A DNA stretch of 64,000 nucleotides from Rhizaria sp. SCN 62-66 (GCA_001724265.1 MEDY01000004.1:62001-126000), one strand, 5' to 3'; counted from the first letter of the stretch, positions 40,194 to 50,632 are shown. The notes: a model not told the origin generated them from the sequence alone. Translations and numbers: made by a program.

Positions 40194-42188
40194 TTAACGG
40201 ATAAGAGTGAAGTGGTCGTGAACGCGGCGGGAGGCAGAGCCAATGAAAGAAAAGTCAAAGTGAGTACCGTTCGCGTGGATGTGGGTGTAGCCAATGCCCA
40301 TGGAGCGGAAAATCACCCAGTCAGGCTGTTGGTGAGTGTCGAGCTTCGTCGCAAGCGGCGACTTCGGGTAGAAGTTCGCCCAGTTGGAGTTGTGGGCGTT
40401 GCCAGCCATACCGACGACGACGTGGATGGGGCCCTTGCCAGCGGCGAACTCGGATCCCTCGCGAGCGACGCAATCAAAGTTGGCTCTCATCTGGCACGAG
40501 CGCTCGTAGTTGTGGAAGTGACCGTAGAGGCCGACATCAACGTTGAACTGCTTGTAGACGTTCTCGAACGTCTCGCGCAGCTTGTCGATGATGGTGCCCT
40601 TGAGGTTTTTGGACGACACGGAGCAGCCCTCGATGGAGCAGTACATCGGCCGGTGTGCGGCGACGACGACCCACGGCGTGCGGGTGCGGTCGACGGAGCC
40701 GAGGTCGCGGGAGATGAACTGGTACTGCTTGGAGCCCGGGAGGAAGTTGTGCTCCGAACTGAAGATGAGCACGTGCACAGGGCCAGTCTCGAACGAGTAA
40801 GCGACGTTGCGCATGTCGGTGTAGTCGTCCTCGCCCTCCTCGCGCATGGCCAGCTGCTCGGTATCGAAGCGCATCGGCGCCGCGTAAGGAAGCGGGGTGA
40901 AGTTCGGAGGCATGAAGAAGCGGCGGGCAGCAGGAACAGAGCACTCGCCGCCACTATCATTCTCATAATCAGCCCACTTAGGCATAAACGGCTGCCCAGT
41001 ATAAATAGATTCGTGATTGCCAAACGAAACCATCCAAGGAACCCTTGCGGCCACAGGCTCAATGTTCCGCATGAACAGATCCCAGATGCGGCCCTTGCCG
41101 TTGGCGTACGCGAGGTCGCCGACGTGAAGCACCGTCACGGGCCGGTCGCCCAGCGCGTCCACGGCCGCAGTCAGCGCGCGCACAGTGCCCGCGGCGTCGA
41201 TCTGCATCACGGACTCGGTGAACCACTCGACCGAGGTGCCCATGTCGCCGAACGCGATGATGTCGGCCTCGGAGTTGCGGCCCACGGGGCGCGGCGAGAC
41301 GAAGGACGACGTGGCCGAGATGACCTTGCCGGCCGAGTCAACGACGCGGTACCAGTAGCGCGTGGCGGGGGCCAGTTCCGTCAGCATCGCGAGGCGGAAG
41401 TTGCCGGGCGCGAGGAAGTTCTTCTTCTTGCTCGCCGGCTCGGCGCACATGTCGGTGATGGTGTAGGTCTTGTAGTGCTCGGCGGGGACGGTGCGCACGG
41501 CGAGCAGCTCGGCCGCCTCACTGGGCTCAACCTCGGCGCCGACCCACGTCGACAGCGCGGCGCGGGGCACGTACTTGCCCGCTCTCTGCCAGGCCGAGTG
41601 CCAGGCGCCGGCGCCGAGGACGAGGCCCGCGGAGGAGCGCGACGACGGAAACGGTGACGGGGAGAACTGGAGCGAGTGCTCGACAGACGCGGCCGCGCCC
41701 GTGGTGTACATGAGCGCCATGGTCGAGGTGTTGTGCGTGAGCGAGAGGTGGAGCTGCGACGCGAGCCCGGGCTCGGCGGCGGGCACGACCTCGGAGGTCG
41801 CGAGCGTCTGCAGGGACTTGTCGACGAGCTCGAAGTAGTAGCCGTGGTCGCGCGGGTGGAACACGGGCACGGTGATGAGGCCGGAACCGGTCTGCCAGCC
41901 CTCGGCCATGGACATCGGGTAGTAGCCGAGCGTGTGGTCCTTCTTGGTGTCGATGGCGGCGATGTAGATGATGATCGCGTCCGTCTCGGCGGGGTTCTTG
42001 ACGCCCGACCAGCGCACGGTCACCGAGGTCGTGTCGAGGCCGATCTTCTCGGGGAACACCGACAGCGATGCGCCGTTGGTCACCGTCGCCAGACGGTCGA
42101 ACACAGACGGACGGGCCTCGCCGAGGTGAGGGAGCGCGGCAAACGCAAGCAGGGCCGCAAGCAGCAGGACAAGCCGAGTCCACAGCAT
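40194..42188 (-). CDS. Secreted purple acid phosphatase, plant-like high-molecular-weight type
   Basis: This intronless 664-residue protein begins at ATG 42188 with a signal peptide (MLWTRLVLLLAALLAFAALP). It is a binuclear metallophosphatase of the purple acid phosphatase family, which releases phosphate from organic esters at acid pH outside the cell or in lysosomes. A fibronectin-like N-terminal part (about 30-290, including APATRYWYRVV) precedes the catalytic domain, which shows all five metal-ligand motifs: GDMG near 314, GDLAYAN near 358, GNHES near 391, AAHRPMYC near 510 and GHFHNYER near 556. The C-terminal MGIGYTHIHANGTH block is typical of the family. The size fits plant-type large PAPs. 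TAA terminates the frame. Several Asn-X-Ser/Thr sites are present. Substrate preference cannot be told. Confidence 0.93.
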   Translation of the reverse strand: MLWTRLVLLLAALLAFAALPHLGEARPSVFDRLATVTNGASLSVFPEKIGLDTTSVTVRWSGVKNPAETDAIIIYIAAIDTKKDHTLGYYPMSMAEGWQTGSGLITVPVFHPRDHGYYFELVDKSLQTLATSEVVPAAEPGLASQLHLSLTHNTSTMALMYTTGAAASVEHSLQFSPSPFPSSRSSAGLVLGAGAWHSAWQRAGKYVPRAALSTWVGAEVEPSEAAELLAVRTVPAEHYKTYTITDMCAEPASKKKNFLAPGNFRLAMLTELAPATRYWYRVVDSAGKVISATSSFVSPRPVGRNSEADIIAFGDMGTSVEWFTESVMQIDAAGTVRALTAAVDALGDRPVTVLHVGDLAYANGKGRIWDLFMRNIEPVAARVPWMVSFGNHESIYTGQPFMPKWADYENDSGGECSVPAARRFFMPPNFTPLPYAAPMRFDTEQLAMREEGEDDYTDMRNVAYSFETGPVHVLIFSSEHNFLPGSKQYQFISRDLGSVDRTRTPWVVVAAHRPMYCSIEGCSVSSKNLKGTIIDKLRETFENVYKQFNVDVGLYGHFHNYERSCQMRANFDCVAREGSEFAAGKGPIHVVVGMAGNAHNSNWANFYPKSPLATKLDTHQQPDWVIFRSMGIGYTHIHANGTHFDFSFIGSASRRVHDHFTLIR

Positions 42189-42858
42189 GCTGGGGGTCTG
42201 TTTGTTCGTGTAGGGAAAAGTCGGGCGAAGAGGAGTGTCGTGAGGATAATGAGGAATAGGGAATTGATACGCAAGATATGTGGGAGACGTGGTCTAGCAT
42301 TATGATATAGAGATAGTATGCAGTTCGTGATGCATCTTTAAGAGCCGCAAGGCGTGGGAAAAGTGCTCGTCACCAGCATGTCGCGAAGCACGTTGTCTTG
42401 AATTGACAAGTCGCAACAGCAACGTAAAATGTGGGGCACAGCGAGGTCAAACGCGGGCAATAGATACACCTAATAAGGAACTTTGCATTGATATCAGTTA
42501 CAACGCATGAATGAAGTAGCTATACCGCAATAATCGAGTCACCGCAAAAAAGGAAGAGCGACTGAGCGACGTCGTCCGAAATTTTACTTTCATCACTCGC
42601 GACACTTCGAAAGTGCAGCCAGTCGGCATATTAAGAAATGAGCAAAATAAAACTCGTATACACGTTAAAACTCGAAGCAGTACGCCCGGGAAAATGCAAT
42701 TGGGATGTTTTATTAAAGAAAAGAGAATCTGGCTCGGGTAAGCCTTCCTGGCCCTCCCCACAGTCGTTGGAGTGTGACGCAAATAGCATCAATTGAAAAA
42801 AAGTGCGCGACAGCAAGCTATTATCGCGTGCCGCGCAGTCTCATTAAGAGCTACGTGT
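42189..42858. other. Spacer between phosphatase and dehydrogenase genes
   Basis: About 670 bp between two minus-strand genes. It should contain the phosphatase promoter and the dehydrogenase 3' UTR. No gene, RNA or clear motif was found. Confidence 0.5.
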
Positions 42859-44169
42859 TCACAGACGCGCCTTGGCGTGGATCTTCTTGTCGATGACGTC
42901 GGGCACAAGCGGGCGCAGATAACTATGCGAAAATGTGGATATATCAAGTGCAAAGTAAATGTGAGCAAGAAAGTAACGGATTCGGATAGGACGAGCGTGT
43001 TTACAGAAATAACGGAGGTGTTGTCGGGTATGTACGTACCTAGCAACGGTGGAGGTCCAGGGGAAAAAGGCCTTGCGGAGCCGGCGGTCCGTGGCGTCGA
43101 CGACGCAGGACGCGCAGTCCTCCACGGTCATGGCCTTGTCGTCGGCGGGGGTCTCTGTGAGGCGCGGGAACAAATGAAGCAAGAGGGTACACAGGGCACA
43201 TAAGCGAAATAGACTCGAAAACAATTAAAAACAATGAAATAAAAGGCAATAATAACGATTCATAAGCTAATAAAACATCAAAATTGGAAAACAACTCTCA
43301 AGACAATGCAATAAAGGGGTGACATCATCGTAGTAGATGTGACTGTACGTACCGGTCTTGAGCTTCGCGTCGGTGGTGAGCGAGTTGGTCCGCAGCGCCG
43401 TGTTGGTGGTGGGCGGGCACACAAGTACGATGTCGAAGGCGGGCGCGCCGCCCAGCTCGAGCATCTCGGCCCGCAGCGCCTCGAGGAAGCCCGTGACGGC
43501 GAACTTGCTCGCACAGTAGGCCGAGCGGTACGGCAGCCCCACCTCGCCACTGAAGGACGTGATCGCCGTCAGCACGCCGCGCGACTTAACCAAGTGCGCA
43601 AAGGCGGCGTGCGTGCAGTAGAGGTACCCGTAGAAGTTGACGTCCATGCACTTGCGGAAGATGGCCAAGTCCTCTGTGCGCGCGAAGACGTTGTGGGCGC
43701 CGATGCCCGCACACAGCAGTAGCACGTCGATGCGGCCGAAGCGCGTCACGCCCAGGTCTACAAAGCGCTGGCAGTCGGCCTGCTTGGTGACGTCGGTGAC
43801 AACGCCGAGCACGTCCTCATCCGCGGCGTGCAGGAACGCGTCGCGCGCCTCAGCCGAGAGAGCCGCGCCGGAGCGCAGCGACGACAGCGCCGACGGGTCC
43901 GGCTGGGGCTTGCGCGCCTCGGCGAGGATCTTGCGGCACTCGTCGACGGCCTCGACAAGCCCGGCGGCGTTGAAGTCACAGAGCACGAGCTTGGCGCCGC
44001 GCGCAGCGTAGGTGCGCGCGACCTGGCGGGCAATGCCCGAGGCCCCGCCCGTGATAAGCACCACGGTGCCAGGCACGAAGTCGGCCGTGCGCTCCCAGAA
44101 AAACAGGTTGCGCACGTGCGCGCTCTTCTTCGTGCTCAGCGGGAACAGCGAGGCAGGAGGGGTCGACAT
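42859..44169 (-). CDS. Short-chain dehydrogenase/reductase
   Basis: Three exons on the minus strand, 44169-43353, 43154-43040 and 42922-42859, give 331 residues. Both donors read GTACGTAC, acceptors are CACAG and ATAG, and the phases (1, 2) are consistent. The classical SDR features are visible: the cofactor-binding TGGASGIA at 40-47 (the last Gly of the usual TGxxxGIG is Ala), Asp65 at the end of the second strand, which favours NAD(H), CAG at 153-155 where NAG is usual, and the catalytic Ser205, Tyr218 and Lys222 (YCASK). The C-terminal extension (FFPWTSTVASYLRPL) resembles membrane-associated SDRs such as 11-beta-HSD/DHRS7 or ketodihydrosphingosine reductase relatives. Substrate is unknown. 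ATG 44169 is chosen because the frame upstream has no SDR-like sequence. It ends in TGA. Confidence 0.88.
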
Positions 44170-44660
44170 ACAGGAGGTGTCTGGAGACGTGCGCGGTCGC
44201 GAAGAATGAAGCAAGAAAATATCGGGGTTGAGATTCGGTGACGAGAAGAAGCAAAGGAAGCATTCAGCGATCAGCAAGAAGACCCTCTTGGAATAATAAA
44301 GAGAAAGTACAATTGGCATCTATTCGTATCAGTATCTGCTGAACAAAACTCTATAGACGGTGGCTGGCCAAAGTTATGTTCCGTTAAAGTTGCCTCCTCG
44401 TGCCGCTTCTTGGCTTTGTTGTCCACGATCATGGAGCAAGTTTCGATTGCATTCTCTTTAAAACAATGTCTGTATCGGCGAGATTACGCACTGCATCACT
44501 AATTTTGCTATGTATCCAAAATTTACTTTGTTATCTATCGCATATAAACTTGAAGATCACGACCTGGGTCAAGTATGTCGCGGTATACTTCTTCGTCACA
44601 CATCTCTCAGCATCACCAATGAGCCCTACAAGACCTTAATAGTCTAGCACTGACACAAGC
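44170..44660. other. Spacer between dehydrogenase and UBLCP1
   Basis: About 490 bp between two minus-strand genes, AT-rich, holding the dehydrogenase promoter and the UBLCP1 3' UTR. An open plus-strand frame of 79 codons (44400-44639) shows no domain and was not called. Confidence 0.5.
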
Positions 44661-46752
44661 TCACATACCAAGCGACGCGCGCATGTTTTGCAGCGCCTCC
44701 AGCGCCTCTGTGTCGCCCGCGGTGCGTTCCATCTCCTCCACTGCAGTCAGCCGCGCCAGGCCCAGCTCTGTATGTGGTGGTTAAAGCAGGAATACCAAAG
44801 TGTAAAATGCAGCCAAAAATGAGTGATGTGAGAAATATATCTATAGTGCGATTCGTTTCATAACTAAAAAAAATAGGCTTTCAAGATTGATTATTCTTTT
44901 ACGTACCGCGCCAGTCCTTATGCGAGTTGGCGACGCTGAAAGCCTTGACCCAGCCCGCGACGACTGCGCGCGAAGCGTCGTTCAGTGCAGCGCCAGCCGC
45001 ATTATCTGCCGCAGCAGCCTCAGAGGCGGCATCAGCCTCCGCAGCGTTGGCCTCGAAGACGCGCGCCAGCGAGAGCAGGTACGCCGACAGCGGGATCAGC
45101 TCACGGTCCTACGAACGTTAGTTGAAAAAAGTACATAAAAGCCGTATATGTTAGTGAAATCAGGATAAATTTGAAAAACCAAAATAAAACGTAATGAATC
45201 ATAATATATTGTAGATTCAAAACGCGACTCAATCATTTTAATGAATTTCTTGTCTTGTTGAGCATCCTATCGCACACATACACTCCTGCCGCGCGAAGAC
45301 AGCGCGCGCTTGAAGGGCTCAATCTGCAGCCCTGCGGCCGGGTTCATCGCGAAGTTGCGCGCCAGGTCATCGACGTGCACGGTGTTGTGCGGGCCCCAGC
45401 GCGCCTGCGGCAGCGCGCGCCACAGCAGCTCGAGCGCCTTGACCTGGTGCCGGCGGGTGCGGCCCGCGACGGAGCCCTGGACGGAGAACATCGTGGAGCG
45501 GTCCATAACAACCGTGAGCGCAAAGCGCGGGTGCGACAGCAGCCCCAGCGCGCCCAGCTTGAGCTCCAGAGAGCGCGCGGAGGACTGTGACCAGATGCAC
45601 AGGTCGTAGCGGCGGTACGCGAGCGCCAAGAACTCGAGAGTCAGCGGACGACGCAGAGACGGCATGTCGGCGCGCTCTGTGAGGCAAGCAAGAAAGCAAA
45701 TATGACAGCGAAGTGATGTGTGAGAAAACCAATGATGAATATATCCCTGCTCCCGGTAACTCAACTTCATAAACAACGCAGCTGTCTTCGAGCTGTCACG
45801 TACCGGTTTTCATGTCGAAGAGCGTGTAGTCGAGGTCGAGCACAAGCAGCGGGAACCCGCGGCGCGGCGCGCGCAGCAGCGTCACGCCGCTGTCCGCGTG
45901 CAACCCCTGCGCAAAGCGGTCCGCGTGCAGCGCGGGCGCCGCCTGCGTCGGCTCCTACAGCGCGGTGGCGTGCGGCGAGTCGAGCAGCCCGGTCTGCAGA
46001 CGGGTCAGAGTGGCCTCGAGCGCGGCGCGCGTGTGCAGGCACGTCTGGAGCCGCAGCAGATCCTCGTCGGCAAAGCTAGGGTAGACGTAGTCGGGCGCGT
46101 TCTCGTCCAGGTCGTTGACGACGCTGGCGCTAACCTCGCCGACCACGCGCTCCGCCGCGGGGGTCCCGATCAGCAGCGCGCGCACCGGTGCGGAAGACCG
46201 GGCCGCGTCCACCACCGGCGCCGCGGGCCGCGGGGCGGCGGGCGACGTGGGCGTCGCGCCCTCGGCCTCGTCCGCGTCGGTGGCTGCGACAGCGACTTTC
46301 GTCGCGGTCTCGAGCTCAGCCTCTGATGCAGCGGCCGTGGCGGCTGCGGCGGCCTCAGCGTCTGCGGCTGCAAGCGTCTCGGCGGAGCACTGCGCGGCTG
46401 CGGTGCCAACAACCTGGCCGACGAGTGTGGCGTCGGTGGCGGGCTTGCCGCCGATCTGCTTGATGTTGAGCAGCTTCTGCGCCGCGACGTCCACGCCCGT
46501 GCGATCCTCCAGACTGAGCTTGACGGACTCGAGCGTCGCCGAGGCAGGCACGTGCACCATAAACGTGTTCGAGCGCCACTTAACCGCAAACTGAAGTGAC
46601 ACATGGGCAAGAGGACGAAGGAAAGAGTGAGAATTGAACGAGCAGGAGAAACGGAGGACATGGAAGTTGGGAGCGGGAACAAGCGTACGTACCTCGATGA
46701 AGACCTCGGACGCGTTGGACGCGTTCGCGAGGGGAACAGACTCGGTAGACAT
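44661..46752 (-). CDS. UBLCP1: UBLCP1, proteasome-associated ubiquitin-like-domain CTD phosphatase (in-frame TAG)
   Basis: Five exons on the minus strand, 46752-46693, 46590-45804, 45676-45282, 45108-44907 and 44767-44661, join in phases 0, 1, 0, 1 to 517 codons ending in TGA. UBLCP1 is a nuclear HAD-type Ser/Thr phosphatase that docks on the 26S proteasome through its ubiquitin-like domain and lowers its activity. The ubiquitin-like domain follows the first intron (FAVKWRSNTFMV, QKLLNIKQIGGKPA, then RALLIGT). Next comes VVNDLDENAPDY, the family's linker motif. The phosphatase has nucleophile Asp272 and Asp274 in LVLDLDYTLFD, CIWSQSS, and VDDLARNFAMNPAAGLQI near the second acidic pair. Codon 232 is TAG, in frame and with no plausible intron around it; everything on both sides is conserved. 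The gene is therefore called as one unit with an unexplained stop, not as a pseudogene. Confidence 0.87.
45955..45957 (-). other. UBLCP1: In-frame TAG inside UBLCP1 exon 2
   Basis: On the minus strand the codons around it read CTG TAG GAG, at codon 232 between the linker motif and the phosphatase domain. The frame is the same before and after. No GTACG-type donor precedes it, and the sequence upstream of the TAG is not pyrimidine-rich, so it does not look like an acceptor. A single C-to-T change would turn CAG (Gln) into this codon. Confidence 0.8.
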
Positions 46753-47239
46753 TGGTTTTAAGAGAACGATTCCCAGATAGCGAAGTGAAAACTGGTCACA
46801 AAGCTGTTATCACGTAGTCTGAGGTGATTTTCTGAGAAAGGTAAAGGTCAAGTCGCAGATTCAAAAGAGTTGATCAGAAAATACAGAATTTACAATGAAT
46901 ATCGAGTTAAAACTAGTATAATTTTCGGAGAATTTAAAATGGCGTTTTTAGTATATATATTCTCGCGAGAATCTCGTAATGGCGATCATTTGAGCGATAT
47001 CAATGTCATTTCATGGAAGCAGAAGAGCAGAAAAATGGCTCGTGGTGAAATGAGTTTGGACTTGAAATATTTTGATCGCCTAAAAGTATTTTTGAAAATA
47101 CGACAAATACTAGGAAAAAAAGGCTATGTATTGAGATTAAGGCAAAATTAGATATTAAAAGCTAAGTAACAAAACTGGAAAAAGGATCCCTTAAACACAA
47201 AAGCATCAGTAATAACATGCGTCTCGCACACTGTTGCGC
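46753..47239. other. Spacer between UBLCP1 and site-2 protease
   Basis: About 490 bp, very AT-rich, holding the UBLCP1 promoter and the 3' UTR of the protease. A 93-codon plus-strand frame (46870-47151) starts without an ATG, is Lys/Arg/Ile-rich in an AT-rich context and shows no domain, so it was not called. Confidence 0.5.
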
Positions 47240-50200
47240 TCAAAGGAGCATGGTACGGAGGAGCGCGCCGCCGATGCTGACGGCGAGCAGTGCGGTAGCA
47301 ACGACAATAAGTCCGCGGGCCATAGCAGGCGCACGCGTGGCACCGAGTCCCGCAGCGGGCAGTCCCAGCCGCGGCAGCCAGTGCGGCGCAACGTGCTCCC
47401 ACGGATCACTTCCGCCGGAAGATGCAGCCGACACAGGCGTGCCGGAGCTCACGGCCACATGCGCAGTCGTCTGAGAGAGCGGCGCAGACGCAGGGGCAGA
47501 AGACGAGAGGAGAGAGATCCCCTCAGCCGCGGTGGCGGCCTCCGAGGCGTCCTCTGCATCGGCGGCGTGCGCCTCAGCAGCCGCATTATTGCCTGCGCGC
47601 GGCGTCAGTTCAGCCTTCGCCGTAACCGTGATTGCCGCACTGCGCGCAGCCTCGGCGTCCGCGTCCGCGTCAGCGTACGCCGCGTCTGTCGCGTCTTCAC
47701 CGGCCACGAGCACCACGAGCGCGCGCGCCACGGCGCCCCACGGCACCGCGGCCTCCGCTGCGGACTGCTCACGGTCACTGCCACGGTCGCTGCCGTGGCT
47801 GCCGCTGAGACCGCGGCGGTCAGAGTCCTTGCGCGGGGCGCGCACGGCGAGCGCGGCCGCGGCGACGGCGGCGGCCACGGCGCCGTCCGCCATAAGCACG
47901 GGCGCGGCGTTGAGCACGGCGAGCGAGGCCGACACGGCGGCCGTCGCGGCCAGCCAGGACAGCACCACGGCAGGTGCGTCGAGACACAGCAGCCGCCACG
48001 CCGCGGCCGCGCTGTCGGCCAGCAGGTCAGCAAGAGTGTCCGCCACGGCGGCGTGCGCGGCGGCCGGCAGCGCGCCCGCGGCGGCGAGGAGCGCGAGCGG
48101 TAGCGCGATGACCGCGGCGAGCAGAGCGGCCGCAGCGCTGAGCAGCAGCGACAGCAGAACCTGCAGCAGGAGCAGCGGACCGGGCGGCGGCGGCGCCAGC
48201 GCGATGCCCCGCGCGAGCGCAACCGCGGCCTCAGGCACCAGCAGCGCGCGCGCGCCGTCGCGCAGCCGCGTCGCGCCGGGCGGGTCCCCGGGCTGCGCAG
48301 GCGCCGCGGCGGCCTCGGCAGCGGTCGCCGCGAGCCCGCTGCCACCGTGGAGCCCGCTGCGCAGCGCGGCCGAGGCGGGCGCGGGCAGCAGCAGGCCGCG
48401 GAGGCGCGCCGGGAGCGTGTGGTGCGGCAGCAGCGCGGCGACGAGCGAGATGGGCCGCTCGCGCGAGCCAGCGCCAGTGACGCGCACCACAGAGCCAGCG
48501 CCGGCGTCAGCGTCGGTGTCGTCGGGCTCGGTGTGGGACGCGAGAGTGTGCGGCCACAGCAACGCGTGCGCGCAGCGCGTGCCGGGCGGGCAGTCGGCGG
48601 CGCCGGCGCAGCCAGCGGCCAGGGAAGCGACGCCAGCGCCCGCGCCAGCGGCGGAGGCCGCCGCGGCGAGAGCGTGCGCGCGCAGCGAGAGCGTGGACTC
48701 GGCCAGCGCCACGCGCGGCGCCGCCACGCACGCCAGCGCCGCAGCCGCACCCGTGCCAGCGCCCGCACCCGCGCCGGCGCGCGCGGTGGCGCTCTGGCTC
48801 GGGCAGTTGGCGGGCACGGGCGTCCAATGCCGCGGCAGGTACGGGTGTGGGGCGCGCGCGCAGGTGGGCGGCGTCCAGACGCACAGGGGCCGGCCGCCGA
48901 GGGGCTCGGTGTCGCTGTTATCGCCGTCCGTCACAGCAGCGCTCGTGGACTTGCTGTCACCGACGAAAGAGGTCGCCAGGTGCGCGGGCGCGCGACCGCG
49001 GCAGCACGCGGGCGCTGTCACACTTGACCAAGTCTTGCTGTTGCTCACGCTGTTGTTGTCAGTCTCAGTGGAGGAAAGGGTGGAGGAAAGCGCGACTGCT
49101 TGAAGCAACGTATTCTCGGGCAGACAACGTCCCCATGCAGGCAGCGGCACGACACTCCCACTTGCACTCGCACGCGCGCTCGCACTGGAGCTTGAGCTTG
49201 AGCTTGCTACACCGCTAGAGCTGGCCGCAAGTGCCTTGCGCGCGTCAGCGTCCGCGTCGTCTGCGAGTGCGAGCAGGTCCGCCCACTGCGCGGGGCTCTC
49301 CAGCGGGGCTCCGTCCAGCGCGAGCACGGCGGCACCCGCGGGCAGCGCCTGCTGCAGCGCGGGCAGCGCGGCGCCGTGGCCGGGCCAGACCGCGGCGACA
49401 GTTGGCGCGAGCGGCCACGAGGGCGCCCAGCCCGCCGCCACCGCCGCCGCCGCGCCTGCTAGACCGGCGCCGGGCGCAGCACGCAGTAGGGCCGTCAGAG
49501 GCGCGTCGCCGGGCGCGACGGCGAGTCCCCAGACGGCGGCGGCGGGCGCGGCGGCGGCCAGCGGGGTGGCGCTCGGGGTAAGCAACCACGCCAGCGCCGC
49601 GGCCGCGAGCGCGAGCAGCACGTTGTGCCAGACACCCGCGGCAATAACCGTCAGCTTGGCGCGCGGCGAGGGCCGCAGCAGCGCAGCGTCGGGCAGCTGG
49701 ACGTACGCGCCGGGGAAGAGCAGCGCCCAAAAGGCGCCGACGCGGCCGACGGGCACGCCGTGTGCGGCGGCGGCGAGCGCATGGCCCAGCTCGTGCACCG
49801 ACACGGCCGCCAGCACGGCGCACGCAAACAGCGGCAGCGCCGACAGCGGCAGCGTCACGCCGGGCAGCGCCAGCGCGAGGGCAGGCACCGCGGGGGCGGC
49901 AGCAGACGCTGTGGCAGTCGCAGTAGTGACTGTGGCGAGTGCAGGAGCTGCTTCCGGAAGGGCGGCGTTAGCGGCAGTGATCGTCGGGGCAGCGCTAAGT
50001 GTGGTAACAAGCGCCGAAAAAAGCGTAGCAACCTCGCGACACGCAGTGAAGGCAAGATAAAGCAGGGCGAGCGCGCCGCAGAGCACGAAGCAGAGGCGTG
50101 CGTAGTGGAACCATGTCAGCAGCGCGCGCCTGCGCTGACAACCCCACGCGTAGATGCGCTCGCCCAGCGCCACGGAAGACCACTGCACCGTGCAGAACTC

Positions 50201-50329
50201 AAAGCTAAGGCCCATACGGGCAAAAAAGTTGCGTACTGGAGGGATGCGGGCGATGGCCATGGTGAGCACGGCCCAGGCGGCGAGCCACACGGCGAAGTAG
50301 ACCACCACCGGGCTCGCTAAAAGCGACAT
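47240..50329 (-). CDS. MBTPS2: Site-2 protease, intramembrane M50 metalloprotease
   Basis: This intronless 1029-residue multispanning protein is a eukaryotic site-2 protease. In animals and fungi S2P cuts membrane-bound transcription factors (SREBP, ATF6) inside the Golgi membrane after a first cut in the lumen. The zinc motif HELGH lies near residue 178 within VSVHELGHALAAAAHG. It is followed by the family's LLFPGAYVQLPD and IAAGVWHNVLLALAAAALAWLL (human PGAFVDL, CAGIWHNFVLALLG). The second metal motif LNAAPVLMADG is near 803-813 (human LNAVPCFALDG). The intervening luminal part contains a PDZ-like segment and Cys pairs (GCAGAADCPPGTRCAH) matching the Cys-rich loop of human S2P. Human S2P has 519 residues; the extra length is Ala/Ser-rich insertions, including a C-terminal Ala/Glu/Asp-rich region before the last hydrophobic segment. 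It ends in TGA and is divergent from FEN1. Confidence 0.92.
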   Translation of the reverse strand: MSLLASPVVVYFAVWLAAWAVLTMAIARIPPVRNFFARMGLSFEFCTVQWSSVALGERIYAWGCQRRRALLTWFHYARLCFVLCGALALLYLAFTACREVATLFSALVTTLSAAPTITAANAALPEAAPALATVTTATATASAAAPAVPALALALPGVTLPLSALPLFACAVLAAVSVHELGHALAAAAHGVPVGRVGAFWALLFPGAYVQLPDAALLRPSPRAKLTVIAAGVWHNVLLALAAAALAWLLTPSATPLAAAAPAAAVWGLAVAPGDAPLTALLRAAPGAGLAGAAAAVAAGWAPSWPLAPTVAAVWPGHGAALPALQQALPAGAAVLALDGAPLESPAQWADLLALADDADADARKALAASSSGVASSSSSSSASARASASGSVVPLPAWGRCLPENTLLQAVALSSTLSSTETDNNSVSNSKTWSSVTAPACCRGRAPAHLATSFVGDSKSTSAAVTDGDNSDTEPLGGRPLCVWTPPTCARAPHPYLPRHWTPVPANCPSQSATARAGAGAGAGTGAAAALACVAAPRVALAESTLSLRAHALAAAASAAGAGAGVASLAAGCAGAADCPPGTRCAHALLWPHTLASHTEPDDTDADAGAGSVVRVTGAGSRERPISLVAALLPHHTLPARLRGLLLPAPASAALRSGLHGGSGLAATAAEAAAAPAQPGDPPGATRLRDGARALLVPEAAVALARGIALAPPPPGPLLLLQVLLSLLLSAAAALLAAVIALPLALLAAAGALPAAAHAAVADTLADLLADSAAAAWRLLCLDAPAVVLSWLAATAAVSASLAVLNAAPVLMADGAVAAAVAAAALAVRAPRKDSDRRGLSGSHGSDRGSDREQSAAEAAVPWGAVARALVVLVAGEDATDAAYADADADAEAARSAAITVTAKAELTPRAGNNAAAEAHAADAEDASEAATAAEGISLLSSSAPASAPLSQTTAHVAVSSGTPVSAASSGGSDPWEHVAPHWLPRLGLPAAGLGATRAPAMARGLIVVATALLAVSIGGALLRTMLL

Positions 50330-50632
50330 TTTCAGCGTGGTCTCTTCTTCCTACAGAGTTTAATATTAATGGTAGAAAGAAATCGTAGAATTATTATAGA
50401 TACAGGTAACATGGCTTCAACGACAAAGTTAACTGCTCGCGCGGCTAATTTTTGAGAGCCGCCATGACGCACTCTACCAACTCAGCACAGGCTTCGCGCC
50501 CTTTCACAACCTATGAAATGATGATAGTATGGCATAATTTCATCGTCACCAGACTTATTATTGCTATCTCCGCAAACTCTCACGACTTTTCTTCATTAAT
50601 TTCTTTTTGTACACTCCAGCTCTTCGTCTATC
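50330..50632. promoter_or_regulatory. Divergent promoter region, site-2 protease and FEN1
   Basis: A 303-bp AT-richer spacer between two start codons, the shortest divergent promoter in the window. The 60 bp before the FEN1 ATG are rich in pyrimidines (CTTTTCTTCATT, TTCTTTTTG). No specific element was recognised. Confidence 0.4.

Noticed and set aside
40083-41657. 524-codon open frame antisense to the purple acid phosphatase
   Set aside because: It is a mirror of the GC-rich third positions of the true gene. It has no domain, is Arg/Val/Gly/His-rich, and the opposite strand carries all five catalytic motifs.
44400-44639. 79-codon plus-strand frame in the spacer before UBLCP1
   Set aside because: No domain and AT-rich codons; it lies within what must be the UBLCP1 3' flank and the dehydrogenase promoter.
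45824-46085. An intron that would remove the UBLCP1 TAG
   Set aside because: The frame-preserving donor that could pair with the TAG as acceptor (GTCTAC, about 132 nt upstream) would delete the conserved segment FADEDLLRLQ, has no GTACG consensus, and the acceptor lacks a pyrimidine tract.
46870-47151. 93-codon Lys/Arg-rich plus-strand frame between UBLCP1 and the protease
   Set aside because: It begins at a TTG, not an ATG, lies in very AT-rich DNA and has no domain.
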